A DNA stretch of 64,000 bases. Origin: Sphingobacterium sp. UBA7855. GTDB taxonomy: Bacteria; Bacteroidota; Bacteroidia; Sphingobacteriales; Sphingobacteriaceae. How positions within the stretch are numbered: position 1 is the first letter of the stretch; each line of letters begins with the position of its first letter. The stretch covers positions 186,001-250,000 of the forward strand of contig DLST01000020.1 of NCBI GenBank assembly GCA_002500745.1. The letters are read 5' to 3'. The position numbers and the translations under genes are program-made. The notes under the pieces are model-generated. The model was not told the origin of the DNA and did not search any database. It saw nothing but the letters and a program-made list of their open reading frames with translations. Positions 53,520-62,427 of this stretch are shown piece after piece.

Positions 53520-55688
53520 ATGAATCATACTTATCAATCTAACAGCCAATTAGTCAATAAGCTTCAATCATTTGGAAGCCTCGTCGTTCTAAACCGGGAT
53601 TTTATCGTTGTCGGAATATCAGAATCTGCGTTATATGAGAATTTTTCAAAAGAAAGTATCTTAGGAACGAATTTTTTTCATAGTGTAAGCGATCTGTTTA
53701 GTGAATCATACATGAAGGTCAAAAATGCATTGACTGGTTTTATTGATAGCCAACAGTCAAGCCATAATTTAACCATCAAAGTAAATAAAGAGCGAATCTA
53801 CGTAAAATTGCGAAAACATGATCCATTCATTTATTTAGAATGGGAAAGACAGCACAAAAAAAACATCGCTGCCAAAAAAATTAATGAACTAAATTTTCTG
53901 CTCGATAGCATTCAACCCAATAATTGGGATCTCGTTTGTGCTGCAGTGAGCAAATTACTAAATTACGATCGGGTTTTTGTTTTACACATTCAGGAAACAG
54001 GTTATAGTACAGTGGTTGCCGAGCATACTGTAAATGGAAAATCTCATTTCAAAGGAAAGGAATTCTCAAAAGATTTTATGCCCGAGCAACCTTTGGAATA
54101 CTATAAAAGCTATTCATATCGATATGCCCCACATATTGAAATCGAGGGGCAAGAATTTTATTCTACGGACGATAGTATTGATTCTCTATCGAGTTTGTTA
54201 TCTCCATTACCGGAACTTCATCGTCTCTTTTTAAAAAAAATAGGTGTGCAAAGCGCCTTGTTTTTTCGCATTTGTATCGATGGAGACTTTTGGGGACTTG
54301 TAGTTGCCCAGAACAAAGAAAAATGTTTAGTTGATCTGCAACAGCGAAAACTATGTACATTCGCCATCCAGGCAGCAGCCAGCAAATATGAAAGCTATAT
54401 CAAACAGAATCTTTTGGAAAGAACGGAACTTCTTAAAAATGCTGAAGAAGAGCTGAAGAGAAGCTTAGCTGAAAATAAGATGGTAAATTGTGCTCTCATT
54501 CAGCATATGGATATTTTAACCCAACTGGTACATGCAGATGGTTTGGCTATATTCAACCATGGTGATATTTTTAACTATGGGCATGCCCCCAATAAAACCC
54601 AATTTTATGAAATTATACAATTTCTCCAAAATCATACCGATAAGGCAGTCTTTAAAGATTACAATTTTCGCCTGAATCATCAGGATAAGTTTAACGATAA
54701 ACTTGGTTTTGCAGGTTTAATGTATTTAAAAGTCGGCCTGGAAAGCGATTATTATATCGTTTGGTTTAGAATTGAAAACCGTAGTCAGGTGATGCAGATG
54801 ATGTTGCAAAATACAGAACGTGAAAACAAACGACTCAAAATTTGGGAGGATATACGATATGATGTCGCCAAACCTTGGAATGATGCTGAAATCAATTTCG
54901 TTCTTCGCCTAAATCAAATCATCAAAGAGTCTATTTTCGCTAAATTAAAAGAACGCCAATTGCTGAATGAGGAGCTTCTCAGTTTAAATAATGAGTTGGA
55001 AATGTTTACCCATACCTTATCACACGATTTGAAGAATCCATTGTCCATCTTAAAAATGGGAATACAATTCCTACAACAGCACCCGGACAATATTGACTTA
55101 ACAAAAATCAACAGATGGTATCAGAATTTCAACCGTAGTGTTACAAACATAGAAGATATCATTAATAATATGGTTCAAATAAGCCAACATCGCTCTAGCA
55201 TTTTAGACAAAGAACCAATTTCGATGGCATACACAATACAGCGCATATTTCAAGAAAATAGTATGCTGTACAATGTTAATAATTGCCAGCCGTGTTTTGG
55301 CAAGCTATTACCGATCTGGGGCGAAAAAAGTGCAGCATATCAAATTTTTTCAAACTTGATTATTAATGCAATAAAATATTCAGCACAATCTGATACGCCA
55401 GTAGTAACAATTGATAGTTCCCATCAAAATGACCATACGCATTATCGAATTCAGGATAACGGTATTGGAATTCCAAGTGAACAATTGCCACATATTTACG
55501 AAATGTTCACCAGAGCCAATAATGTAGGTTCAATACCTGGTACGGGCATTGGTCTTTCACTCGTCAAAAGAATAATGGAACGGTTAGGCGGAACAATTAG
55601 AATTGAATCTGAAGTCGGACAAGGTACTACTGTCCACCTGTATTTCCCTATTGTTGAAACATTCCCTGAACAAATGTTGATCGATTGA
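53520..55688 (+). CDS. Phytochrome-like PAS-GAF-PHY histidine kinase
   Basis: 722 residues. The arrangement mirrors bacteriophytochromes: a PAS-like start (residues 15-60, GSLVVLNRDFIVVG), a GAF domain (about 135-300, LLNYDRVFVLHIQ and VVAEHTV), a PHY-like domain (about 320-480, YYIVWFRIENRSQ and YDVAKPWNDAEINFVLRL), then DHp with His502 (SHDLKNPL) and HATPase (N box NLIINAIKYS, DNGIGIP, GTGIGLSLVKR). The N-terminal chromophore Cys is absent and the GAF PxSDIP motif reads KDFMPEQ, so bilin binding is doubtful. Kinase core intact; no response regulator adjacent on its strand. Confidence 0.8.
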   Translation: MNHTYQSNSQLVNKLQSFGSLVVLNRDFIVVGISESALYENFSKESILGTNFFHSVSDLFSESYMKVKNALTGFIDSQQSSHNLTIKVNKERIYVKLRKHDPFIYLEWERQHKKNIAAKKINELNFLLDSIQPNNWDLVCAAVSKLLNYDRVFVLHIQETGYSTVVAEHTVNGKSHFKGKEFSKDFMPEQPLEYYKSYSYRYAPHIEIEGQEFYSTDDSIDSLSSLLSPLPELHRLFLKKIGVQSALFFRICIDGDFWGLVVAQNKEKCLVDLQQRKLCTFAIQAAASKYESYIKQNLLERTELLKNAEEELKRSLAENKMVNCALIQHMDILTQLVHADGLAIFNHGDIFNYGHAPNKTQFYEIIQFLQNHTDKAVFKDYNFRLNHQDKFNDKLGFAGLMYLKVGLESDYYIVWFRIENRSQVMQMMLQNTERENKRLKIWEDIRYDVAKPWNDAEINFVLRLNQIIKESIFAKLKERQLLNEELLSLNNELEMFTHTLSHDLKNPLSILKMGIQFLQQHPDNIDLTKINRWYQNFNRSVTNIEDIINNMVQISQHRSSILDKEPISMAYTIQRIFQENSMLYNVNNCQPCFGKLLPIWGEKSAAYQIFSNLIINAIKYSAQSDTPVVTIDSSHQNDHTHYRIQDNGIGIPSEQLPHIYEMFTRANNVGSIPGTGIGLSLVKRIMERLGGTIRIESEVGQGTTVHLYFPIVETFPEQMLID

Positions 55689-55801
55689 TCCCTAATCTTG
55701 AATACTGAAACCTGTCAAACTATTTTCCAATAGACATTGTTTATTTATAAATAGAATAGCGTCCCTTAGTGTGGGCTGTAATCAACTAAGCAAAAATCGA
55801 A

Positions 55802-56026
55802 ATGGAAGAAATATTATCACAAAGTGCAGTAGTAAAACGAGGTATTATTATTGCCTACTATTTTAGTAACATATGGTACGGGAAAGGATTACTTGGGAAA
55901 CGAACAGCACCGGATCCAAATGACACTGATCCTAGCGAGCATCCTGAACCAGACTTAGACGAGATCGATCCCGAAGAAGAGGAGAACATCAATTATAAAC
56001 ATCAAAATTCAACGGACGAAAACTAA
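55802..56026 (+). CDS. Small protein with acidic tail, 74 aa
   Basis: Not recognised. Residues 12-32 are hydrophobic (RGIIIAYYFSNIWYGKG), then an acidic Asp/Pro/Glu repeat-like tail (DPNDTDPSEHPEPDLDEIDP, EEEEN). Similar in tail composition to the protein at 48571. Confidence 0.5.
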   Translation: MEEILSQSAVVKRGIIIAYYFSNIWYGKGLLGKRTAPDPNDTDPSEHPEPDLDEIDPEEEENINYKHQNSTDEN

Positions 56027-56040
56027 AATAAGAGATGAGG

Positions 56041-56202
56041 ATGAGAAAAATCCATACCGTGCTCAACATGTTAAAAAACCAACTATCCCAAAAATACAGA
56101 TTGACCATTACGTCAATCTGTATTGGATATGACCAGTCATCAATACAGCGGTGGATTGATGAAACTATTAATTTAAAATACCTCGCTCGAAAGCAAATTT
56201 AA
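56041..56202 (+). CDS. Possible 53-aa ORF overlapping a perfect hairpin
   Basis: ATG at 56041, preceded by GATGAGG; begins MRKIHTVLNMLKNQL and ends KYLARKQI. The frame is crossed by a 13-bp perfect hairpin and its 3' end overlaps the response-regulator gene on the other strand by 35 bases. Coding status doubtful. Confidence 0.3.
   Translation: MRKIHTVLNMLKNQLSQKYRLTITSICIGYDQSSIQRWIDETINLKYLARKQI
56093..56124. other. Perfect 13-bp inverted repeat with 6-nt loop
   Basis: AATACAGATTGAC (56093-56105) and GTCAATCTGTATT (56112-56124), loop CATTAC. It lies 44 bases past the 3' end of the response regulator (- strand) and 67 bases past the acidic ORF (+ strand). No T run, so not a standard terminator. 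Confidence 0.85.
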
Positions 56203-56824
56203 CCAAATGCGCGGTATTTTTCACTCCAGCTTTGTCAATTAAGTTTTGCCTATGGCCCTCAACTGTACGCTTGCTTAAAAAAATCTTGTCTGCAATTTCA
56301 ACATTGGTATACCCTTCAGCTATCAGTTTTAATACTTCAAGCTCTCGATCCGAGATGTCGAAATCTTCATACATCTCTCCTCGCAGCTGTGTATAACTCT
56401 GTCCGGAGCTGACTTGATCCAACAATATCATGGCGATTTCTTCACTTAGATACCGACCACCAGCCGCGATATGATTTAATCCAAATAGTAATTCGCTATA
56501 GCCAACATTTTTAACCAAATAGCCCGAGAGTCCAGATTCGAAAGCTTCAATAACATAATTGATCTGGTTAAGCATGGATAATATAACCACTTTAACCGTT
56601 TCATACTGCTTTTTTATCATCTGCAGTAGTTCCATCCCGTCCATTTCATCCATACTGATATCGGTCAATACAATGTCCGGGACAGGATTTGAAGCTAAGA
56701 ATTGGAGCGCCTGTTTTCCATTAGAAGCCTCCCCAACAACTTCAAACCCATCTTGCGATTCCAATAGTAATTTTATTCCGTTACGAACAACCATGTGGTC
56801 TTCAACCAATAGGATTTTTATCAT
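56168..56824 (-). CDS. NarL/FixJ-type response regulator
   Basis: 218 residues. Receiver domain with the acidic pocket (VEDH), phospho-acceptor Asp55 (PDIVLTDISM), Ser83 and Lys105 (GYLVKN), all intact. C-terminal LuxR-type helix-turn-helix (ISDRELEVLKLIAEGYTNVE, IADKIFLSKRTVEGHR). It follows the kinase-like gene by 10 bases on the same strand, so the pair is one operon. Because its partner seems unable to phosphorylate, the phosphate source may be another kinase or acetyl phosphate. Confidence 0.93.
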   Translation of the reverse strand: MIKILLVEDHMVVRNGIKLLLESQDGFEVVGEASNGKQALQFLASNPVPDIVLTDISMDEMDGMELLQMIKKQYETVKVVILSMLNQINYVIEAFESGLSGYLVKNVGYSELLFGLNHIAAGGRYLSEEIAMILLDQVSSGQSYTQLRGEMYEDFDISDRELEVLKLIAEGYTNVEIADKIFLSKRTVEGHRQNLIDKAGVKNTAHLVKFAFERGILN

Positions 56825-56834
56825 TATTATCTGT

Positions 56835-57554
56835 TTAAATAGTCAATTTAATTATAATACCGGTCGTCAGCGTATCATTCATAATGCGTGCATTGTAAAG
56901 TTCAGCAATCTTTGTTAAACGCATAGGATTACTTACAGCCGGTTTTTTTGAGAATGCATCTCCCTGTCTAAAAAAGGGAGAAATTTTGATTAAGATCTCA
57001 CATTCAATCACCTGTATTGATACCGCAATAGCCTTAGCAGTTACCTCATCATTTAAATATTGAAATAACGCCGTTATGAATTTAAATAGATGGACTTGCG
57101 TCCCGCGGTCCAACTCGCTCAAATGTGGATCAAGTAACGTATCAATTGTAAAACCAGATTGATTCTTATAACTCCCTACCAACTCATCTACTGCATGAAA
57201 AATTCCTAAGTCATTTAAGATCGGATTGTAAAGTAAAATTGCTTTATTGCGAATTTCTATAACCAACGTCCCAAGTGAATCACGTAAACTACGTAATTCT
57301 TCGAAATCACCATAGCGATTTGTAAAATTTTGAAGTGATATACGCATTCCATAAAGCTCCTGAGCCAATTCATCTCGGAAATACCGTCCTATTTTTCCAA
57401 GATCATCCTGTTGGTTTTTGATAATCAATTTATAGAAGTCCTCCTGACTACCATCCCATGCCTGCTTCAATTCCGAATGATCTTCAAAACTTTCGTACTG
57501 TTCTTTCGCTCCTTCCGATATGTCAAAATATATTTTTTTGTTGTCGTTCCCCAT
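56835..57554 (-). CDS. DesK/NarX-like pseudo-histidine kinase with DxxxQ motif
   Basis: 239 residues from the ATG at 57554; a GTG at 57566 is an alternative. The DHp helix reads KIGRYFRDELAQELYGMRIS, aligning with the HPK7 motif R-x-L-H-D-x-x-x-Q: the phospho-accepting His is Arg60 (codon CGA), while Asp61 and Gln65 of the DxxxQ phosphatase motif remain. The following region has HATPase-like spacing, but the N box (LFKFITALFQYLNDE) lacks its Asn and the G box (KISPFFRQGDAF) lacks DxGxG. No membrane or sensor domain. Predicted to act on the downstream response regulator as phosphatase or sequestering partner, not as kinase. Confidence 0.65.
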   Translation of the reverse strand: MGNDNKKIYFDISEGAKEQYESFEDHSELKQAWDGSQEDFYKLIIKNQQDDLGKIGRYFRDELAQELYGMRISLQNFTNRYGDFEELRSLRDSLGTLVIEIRNKAILLYNPILNDLGIFHAVDELVGSYKNQSGFTIDTLLDPHLSELDRGTQVHLFKFITALFQYLNDEVTAKAIAVSIQVIECEILIKISPFFRQGDAFSKKPAVSNPMRLTKIAELYNARIMNDTLTTGIIIKLTI

Positions 57555-57911
57555 ATTGCTTTCCACGTCATGTTGTACCTATAACCATCCAAATAGGGCA
57601 ACAGTTTTAAAAATTAATATCTATTTCTTTAAATAAAATGTACAAATTAATACACTGCGTATAAATACGTATAAGCAGTAGATAAAAAGGGGAAATTAAA
57701 CAGGAAAACACTTATTGTTTAAGCAAAATAGACAAATTAAAATACGTTGGCGACACAAAATCACAATTTAAAAATTTGATTTACAATTGTTTAAAGATAA
57801 AACATACCATAACCATGACTTAAAAATCAGTACAGCTACTATTTTTAGTACTATTTTCTAGCATCCTAATTGCAGTAAATTCAACAAGATAGACACTTAA
57901 AATTTGATAAA

Positions 57912-58418
57912 ATGGAAAATACAACAATCGATCAACTCTTTAAGGAAAAAAGACCTACATTAAAATATTTGGCAGCGCAATTTACAAATGATCCAGATGA
58001 GCGGGAGGACTTGGTGCAGGAAACCATGGTTAGGTCACTAGCATCTATCGAAAAGTTTCTGAAGCATCCTAAGTTGATGTCATGGCTCTATATCATTATG
58101 AAAAATACGTATATCAATCAATATACACGTAATAAACGACTGGAGAATTATAGAAGTGAATATATCAGCACTGGCTATCGAAACGACATGGCAACAAATC
58201 GTGGAGAGAGTAATTTTGTGGCATCGGATATTCAACACGCATTAAACAGTCTATCGAAAGACTATTACAATGTTTTTGTAATGTTCTTAGAAGGATTTAA
58301 GTATTATGAGATCGCTGAGCATCTTCAGATTCCTGAGGGTACAGTCAAGACACGGATACATATGGCTAGAAAGTCATTGCAAAAGCAGCTCAAGATTTAT
58401 TCAAAGAGCGTTGATTAG
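57912..58418 (+). CDS. ECF sigma factor, paralog 2 of the island
   Basis: 168 residues, clearly a paralog of the factor at 49625. Region 2: AAQFTNDPDEREDLVQETM, HPKLMSWLYIIMKNTYINQY. Region 4: LSKDYYNVFVMFLEGFKYYE, IAEHLQIPEGTVKTRIHMAR. The acidic/polar linker between regions differs most. No adjacent anti-sigma gene is recognised. It is divergent from the pseudokinase/response-regulator pair across a 357-bp AT-rich spacer (57555-57911) in which no other feature was seen; the response regulator may control it. Confidence 0.9.
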   Translation: MENTTIDQLFKEKRPTLKYLAAQFTNDPDEREDLVQETMVRSLASIEKFLKHPKLMSWLYIIMKNTYINQYTRNKRLENYRSEYISTGYRNDMATNRGESNFVASDIQHALNSLSKDYYNVFVMFLEGFKYYEIAEHLQIPEGTVKTRIHMARKSLQKQLKIYSKSVD

Positions 58419-58458
58419 CATAATCGATCCATTAAAAAAAACAGTTCACAAAGTAGTC

Positions 58459-58482
58459 ATGGCCGGAAGAAATTCTGGCCAT
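58459..58482 (+). terminator. Hairpin after sigma paralog 2
   Basis: ATGGCC pairs with GGCCAT, with GGAA/TTCT inside; weak T tail. Confidence 0.55.
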
Positions 58483-58626
58483 TTCTATAAAAACTATTCT
58501 ATTAGCCTATTCAATTTATTCCCGCAACCTATTCCTTCAAGTGATGTTTGCCGATAGGTATTCCTATATATTTATTATATTTAGGCAATTAGTTAATTAT
58601 AAACATCATATTGAACATTAAAATGT

Positions 58627-59350
58627 ATGAAAAAGCTATTAATCTATACTTTTCTAATAGGCTTAAGCGGAAGCTTATTTTTATCTTCCTGCGGTAAAAT
58701 AGCTCATGAGAATCCGAATAGAATTCGTGTAAGTGGTGAGGGAAAGATCCGAATTATGCCTGATCAAGTAACCTTGACAATCAATACGTCTTTTACAAAA
58801 CCAAGGATGGTAGATGCTGTAAGAGAAACGCAAGCGACTGTCGACACAGTATTAGCATTGCTGAAAAAAATACGGAAATGACAAACAAGATATTAAAACT
58901 AGCAGTGTTTCGGCTAACAAAGATTATCAATATGTTGCCAATACCAATAAATTTGTAGGTTACCAAGCGCAGCAAACGATCGATTTCGTTTTACATGATT
59001 TATCTAAATTCACAGAATTGACAGGAAAACTATTAGAAACTAAAATAAGTGGAATTGGGTCTATATCTTTTGACCATTCTAAAGCAGACAGTATTTTGAG
59101 AGAAGCCGACCTCATTGCGTATGATGATGCTTTAAAATCTGCAAAAAAACTTGCTTCGAGGGCTGATATTAAAATCGGGAAACTTTTGTACTTGTCCAAT
59201 GATGGGACCGTGTCAAACGAATCAAATCAATATCGGACAGGAATGGCTTTAGAGACATTCAATAAGGGATATGGTGGTGATGGCTTCAAAATTACACCAG
59301 AAGTTTTAGAATTTAAGAGAACGATATTTACGGAATTTGAAATTAAATAG
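58627..59350 (+). pseudogene. SIMPL-domain (DUF541) lipoprotein, frameshifted
   Basis: The first part (58627-58881) has a lipoprotein signal (LFLSSC) and the SIMPL start RIRVSGEGKIRIMPDQVTLT. It hits a stop after LLKKIRK. Removing one A from the 7-A run at about 58863-58869 restores a continuous frame (KYGNDKQDIKTSSVSANKDY ... ) through 59350, with GIGSISFDHSK and ALKSAKKLASRADIKIGKLL typical of the family. So this is one gene of about 240 codons broken by a +1 A. It may be a real pseudogene or a homopolymer sequencing error. The 59351-59626 spacer after it holds no clear gene. Confidence 0.85.
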
Positions 59351-59626
59351 CTTTTTTTTCCCAGCTGATCGAATCACTTATTGTACTATCATTTAATCTT
59401 TCGTTTACATCGACTTTATAAAAGTTGTGTTATTTTATAGAACGATAGGAAATAAAATTAAAAGGGGTTAACGTATGTATTATGAAAACAATAAGCTATT
59501 TTGTCGGGCGGATTTTATTTAGAATCTTTTTGGGCCAATTCAGTTCATTTTATTCACCGTTAAGATTTTACAAAACTTAATGGTTTCAAAGAATGAGATT
59601 AAGGTCCAATAATCATATTATCATAC

Positions 59627-60979
59627 ATGCTTTTAACCAAAGACGCCTTTGGCGAAGATTTTATATGGGGAGTTTCCACAGCTGCCTACCAGATTGAAGG
59701 GGCTCACGACCTGCACGGTAAAGGACCTTCAATATGGGATGTATTCGTAAAAAAAAGGAATCGCGTATTCCAAAATCAACATGGCAATGAAGCCTGTGAT
59801 TTTTACAATCGGTATGACCAGGATTTATATCTAATGAAGGGAATGCATATTCCCAATTACAGATTTTCTTTATCATGGAGCCGTATATTTCCAAATGGAA
59901 TAGGCGAAGTAAATCAAAGAGGTCTGGATTTTTATGACCGCCTAATTGATCTATCTCTTGAACTTGGAATTACTCCATGGATTACATTGTATCATTGGGA
60001 TCTACCGCATGCATTAGAGAAAAAAGGTGGGTGGGTAAACCGTGAGGTGAAAGACTGGTTTGGAGAATTCGTTTCCAAATGTGTGCAAACCTATGGTGAT
60101 CGTGTCAAGAACTGGATGTTGCTCAATGAGCCTTCTGTCTTCACTGCCGCGGGCTATTTCTTTGGTGTACATGCTCCGGAAAGAAGAGGCTTGGGCAATT
60201 TTTTGGCTGCAGTCCATCATGCTGCTTTAGCACAGGCACATGGAGGGCGAATCATTAAATCAATACAAGCTGATAGCCATGTTGGCACCACATTCTCCTG
60301 TTCTCATGTAGAACCTTTTTCTTCAAGAGATAAGGACATCTTAGCGGCAAAAAAAGCAGATGTTTTGCTAAATCGTCTCTTTATAGAGCCGCTTTTAGGT
60401 ATGGGCTATCCTACAGAAGAGATTAAAATCCTGAATAGAATCGAAAAGTATATTCAAGTGAATGATGAAAAAGATTTGAAGTTTAACATGGATTTCATAG
60501 GGGTACAAAATTATACACGGGAAGTTATACGATACGCAATGTTTGTTCCTTATCTTCGAGCGAAAATAGTATCTGCGAAAAAGCGTAAAGTTGAAATGAC
60601 CGAAATGAATTGGGAGGTTTACCCAGCTTCCATCTACTATATGCTTAAAAAATTTAGTTCATATTCTAATATGCCCCCTTTGATCGTCACTGAGAATGGA
60701 GCTGCGTTTGCCGATCAAGTAGAAAATGGTATCGTTCATGATCCAAAAAGAGTTAACTATTTACAAGACGCTTTAAAGCAAGTTTATCGTGCAAAACAGG
60801 AAAATGTAAATATTAAAGGATATTTTGTATGGACCTTTCTTGACAATTTTGAATGGGCAGAGGGCTATCGTCCAAGATTTGGACTGGTGTATGTTGATTT
60901 CAAAAATCAAATGCGTATTATAAAATCTTCCGGACAATGGTATGCAAATTTCTTAAATGACAACGCTAGTCATTCTTAG
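59627..60979 (+). CDS. GH1 family beta-glucosidase
   Basis: 450 residues. GH1 signatures: FIWGVSTAAYQIEGA at the N-terminus, TLYHWDLPHALE, acid/base Glu168 in LLNEPSV and nucleophile Glu356 in VTENGAAF, plus WTFLDNFEWAEGYRPRFGLV-type end (TFLDNFEWAEGY). No signal peptide, so cytoplasmic hydrolysis of beta-glucosides or phospho-free disaccharides. Its 3' end overlaps the convergent membrane-protein gene by 14 bases. Confidence 0.94.
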   Translation: MLLTKDAFGEDFIWGVSTAAYQIEGAHDLHGKGPSIWDVFVKKRNRVFQNQHGNEACDFYNRYDQDLYLMKGMHIPNYRFSLSWSRIFPNGIGEVNQRGLDFYDRLIDLSLELGITPWITLYHWDLPHALEKKGGWVNREVKDWFGEFVSKCVQTYGDRVKNWMLLNEPSVFTAAGYFFGVHAPERRGLGNFLAAVHHAALAQAHGGRIIKSIQADSHVGTTFSCSHVEPFSSRDKDILAAKKADVLLNRLFIEPLLGMGYPTEEIKILNRIEKYIQVNDEKDLKFNMDFIGVQNYTREVIRYAMFVPYLRAKIVSAKKRKVEMTEMNWEVYPASIYYMLKKFSSYSNMPPLIVTENGAAFADQVENGIVHDPKRVNYLQDALKQVYRAKQENVNIKGYFVWTFLDNFEWAEGYRPRFGLVYVDFKNQMRIIKSSGQWYANFLNDNASHS

Positions 60980-61790
60980 TAGTGTGATTAGACTGATTAA
61001 TAATCTTTAATAAAACCACGGCAACAAGTATTGCTAAAAAAACGACCAAAATTGTACTATAAAAATTTCTTCCGTTATCGGCAAAAAAATAGATTGCAAG
61101 TCCCGCGGAAATAGCGGGTATAGCAATAAACGTTAATTTAACCCAATCTATTCTTTCCTCCTCTCGGCGAACACTTTCCGGTTCAAGAGTATTGGTGAGA
61201 TGCGGCATGCGCGCCTGGAAAAAATTTAGGATGAGGTCTACATCCTCTGTGTTAAGTTCACGAGGACGAATGAGGCGCTCCCTTAAAGCAATCACTAAAT
61301 TTTGTCGATCACGTTTTACAGAGATAATGTCAGCTATCTTAAACCACTTTCTATAGCCCATGGGATTCATTGCGTACCCTTTGTAATCATTGTTTTCTGG
61401 CAATAGACACATAAACTCAGTAGAATTTAACGAAAATACAATATCGGTACGGTCACGTCCAATTCCCTTGAATGTAGAAATCGCAGGCTTAACCGCTGTA
61501 AAACAAGCAGTTTGGAGCAAAAATATGCCGAAAGACAGATTAAATATCCATGATAAAAAAAAGCTTAAACTAATAAATCCAAAAATAAACCAGATTATAT
61601 AGGACCAAATATCTACTTTGCGAATGATTATTAAAATCAAAATCGTAACTATCAAAGGCCCAATGCTTGCTTGCCAATCCCAAAATATACTCACAATCCC
61701 AAGGGTTGTGAATACTGTATAATTCAATAATAGAAAATAATCTGACTTCTTTAACAAATTAACTCGCTTAATCTCAATGATATTCTCCAA
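60966..61790 (-). CDS. Membrane protein with PH-like domain, 274 aa
   Basis: Three or four hydrophobic segments in residues 18-110, a soluble domain (about 115-205: DIVFSLNSTEFMCLLPEN, KWFKIADIISVKRDRQNLVI) resembling YcxB/bacterial-PH modules, and two more segments near 215-265. No enzyme motif. Function unknown. Confidence 0.6.
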   Translation of the reverse strand: MENIIEIKRVNLLKKSDYFLLLNYTVFTTLGIVSIFWDWQASIGPLIVTILILIIIRKVDIWSYIIWFIFGFISLSFFLSWIFNLSFGIFLLQTACFTAVKPAISTFKGIGRDRTDIVFSLNSTEFMCLLPENNDYKGYAMNPMGYRKWFKIADIISVKRDRQNLVIALRERLIRPRELNTEDVDLILNFFQARMPHLTNTLEPESVRREEERIDWVKLTFIAIPAISAGLAIYFFADNGRNFYSTILVVFLAILVAVVLLKIINQSNHTTKND

Positions 61791-61894
61791 TGTTGCCTAT
61801 GATAAAATAAAAAAAAAATGTATACCTAATCAGTCTGATTACATAAATATAAATATCTTTAACAAAAAACATCGAAAAATTAAATGCGCATTTT

Positions 61895-62410
61895 ATGAAG
61901 ACTTTTCAATTTAAATCACATAATATAAAAAAGGGTTTAATCTTCGGATCAGGTTATTTAGCAGTAGTATTTGTGCTTCTTTATGTCTTTTTTGGTGGTA
62001 TAAATGGGCTTGCTGATGCGGCAAATAATTTTGGTTCCACGAAAGGTTTAGGCATATTGGTCGCGGTAGTTGTAATTGGACCATTGATTATCCTCTTACA
62101 ATTCATCAATCCTAAGATCGATATACAGGTTGACAGTAAGAATTTATCCATTAAGAACTCGAAAAAAGATTTCAAAACTATTCCACTAGCGACAATTCAT
62201 TCCATGGAAATCAACCAAACGCTGGTCAACCAGCTTCAGATATTTGATCAAAACAAACAACTACTCGCTACAATACATCCTCAAACCGACACCATTGTGA
62301 TTTTTTCAATTGCCAGTACGATAGCGCAAAAGGGTGAATTTGTAGCCACAAAAGGAAACAAGAAGATTTTCGGAAATGTTGTTCCAACGGTCTCCTATTT
62401 AAGGCAATAA
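61895..62410 (+). CDS. Membrane protein, 171 aa
   Basis: Two membrane segments (about residues 17-35 and 50-68) then a soluble beta-rich part (IDIQVDSKNLSIKNSKKDF, TIPLATIHSMEI) with a PH-like strand pattern, comparable to the soluble part of the convergent neighbour at 60966. Not assigned to a named family. Confidence 0.6.
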   Translation: MKTFQFKSHNIKKGLIFGSGYLAVVFVLLYVFFGGINGLADAANNFGSTKGLGILVAVVVIGPLIILLQFINPKIDIQVDSKNLSIKNSKKDFKTIPLATIHSMEINQTLVNQLQIFDQNKQLLATIHPQTDTIVIFSIASTIAQKGEFVATKGNKKIFGNVVPTVSYLRQ

Positions 62411-62427
62411 ACCAGACACCTAGTATC

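Noticed and set aside
58860..58875. Programmed -1 ribosomal frameshift in the SIMPL gene at A7
   Set aside because: The downstream frame is +1, not -1, relative to the first half, so a simple indel is the better reading.
59482..59580. 32-codon ORF starting MKTISYFVGRILF before the GH1 gene
   Set aside because: Short, no ribosome site, no recognisable family; could be chance in AT-rich DNA.
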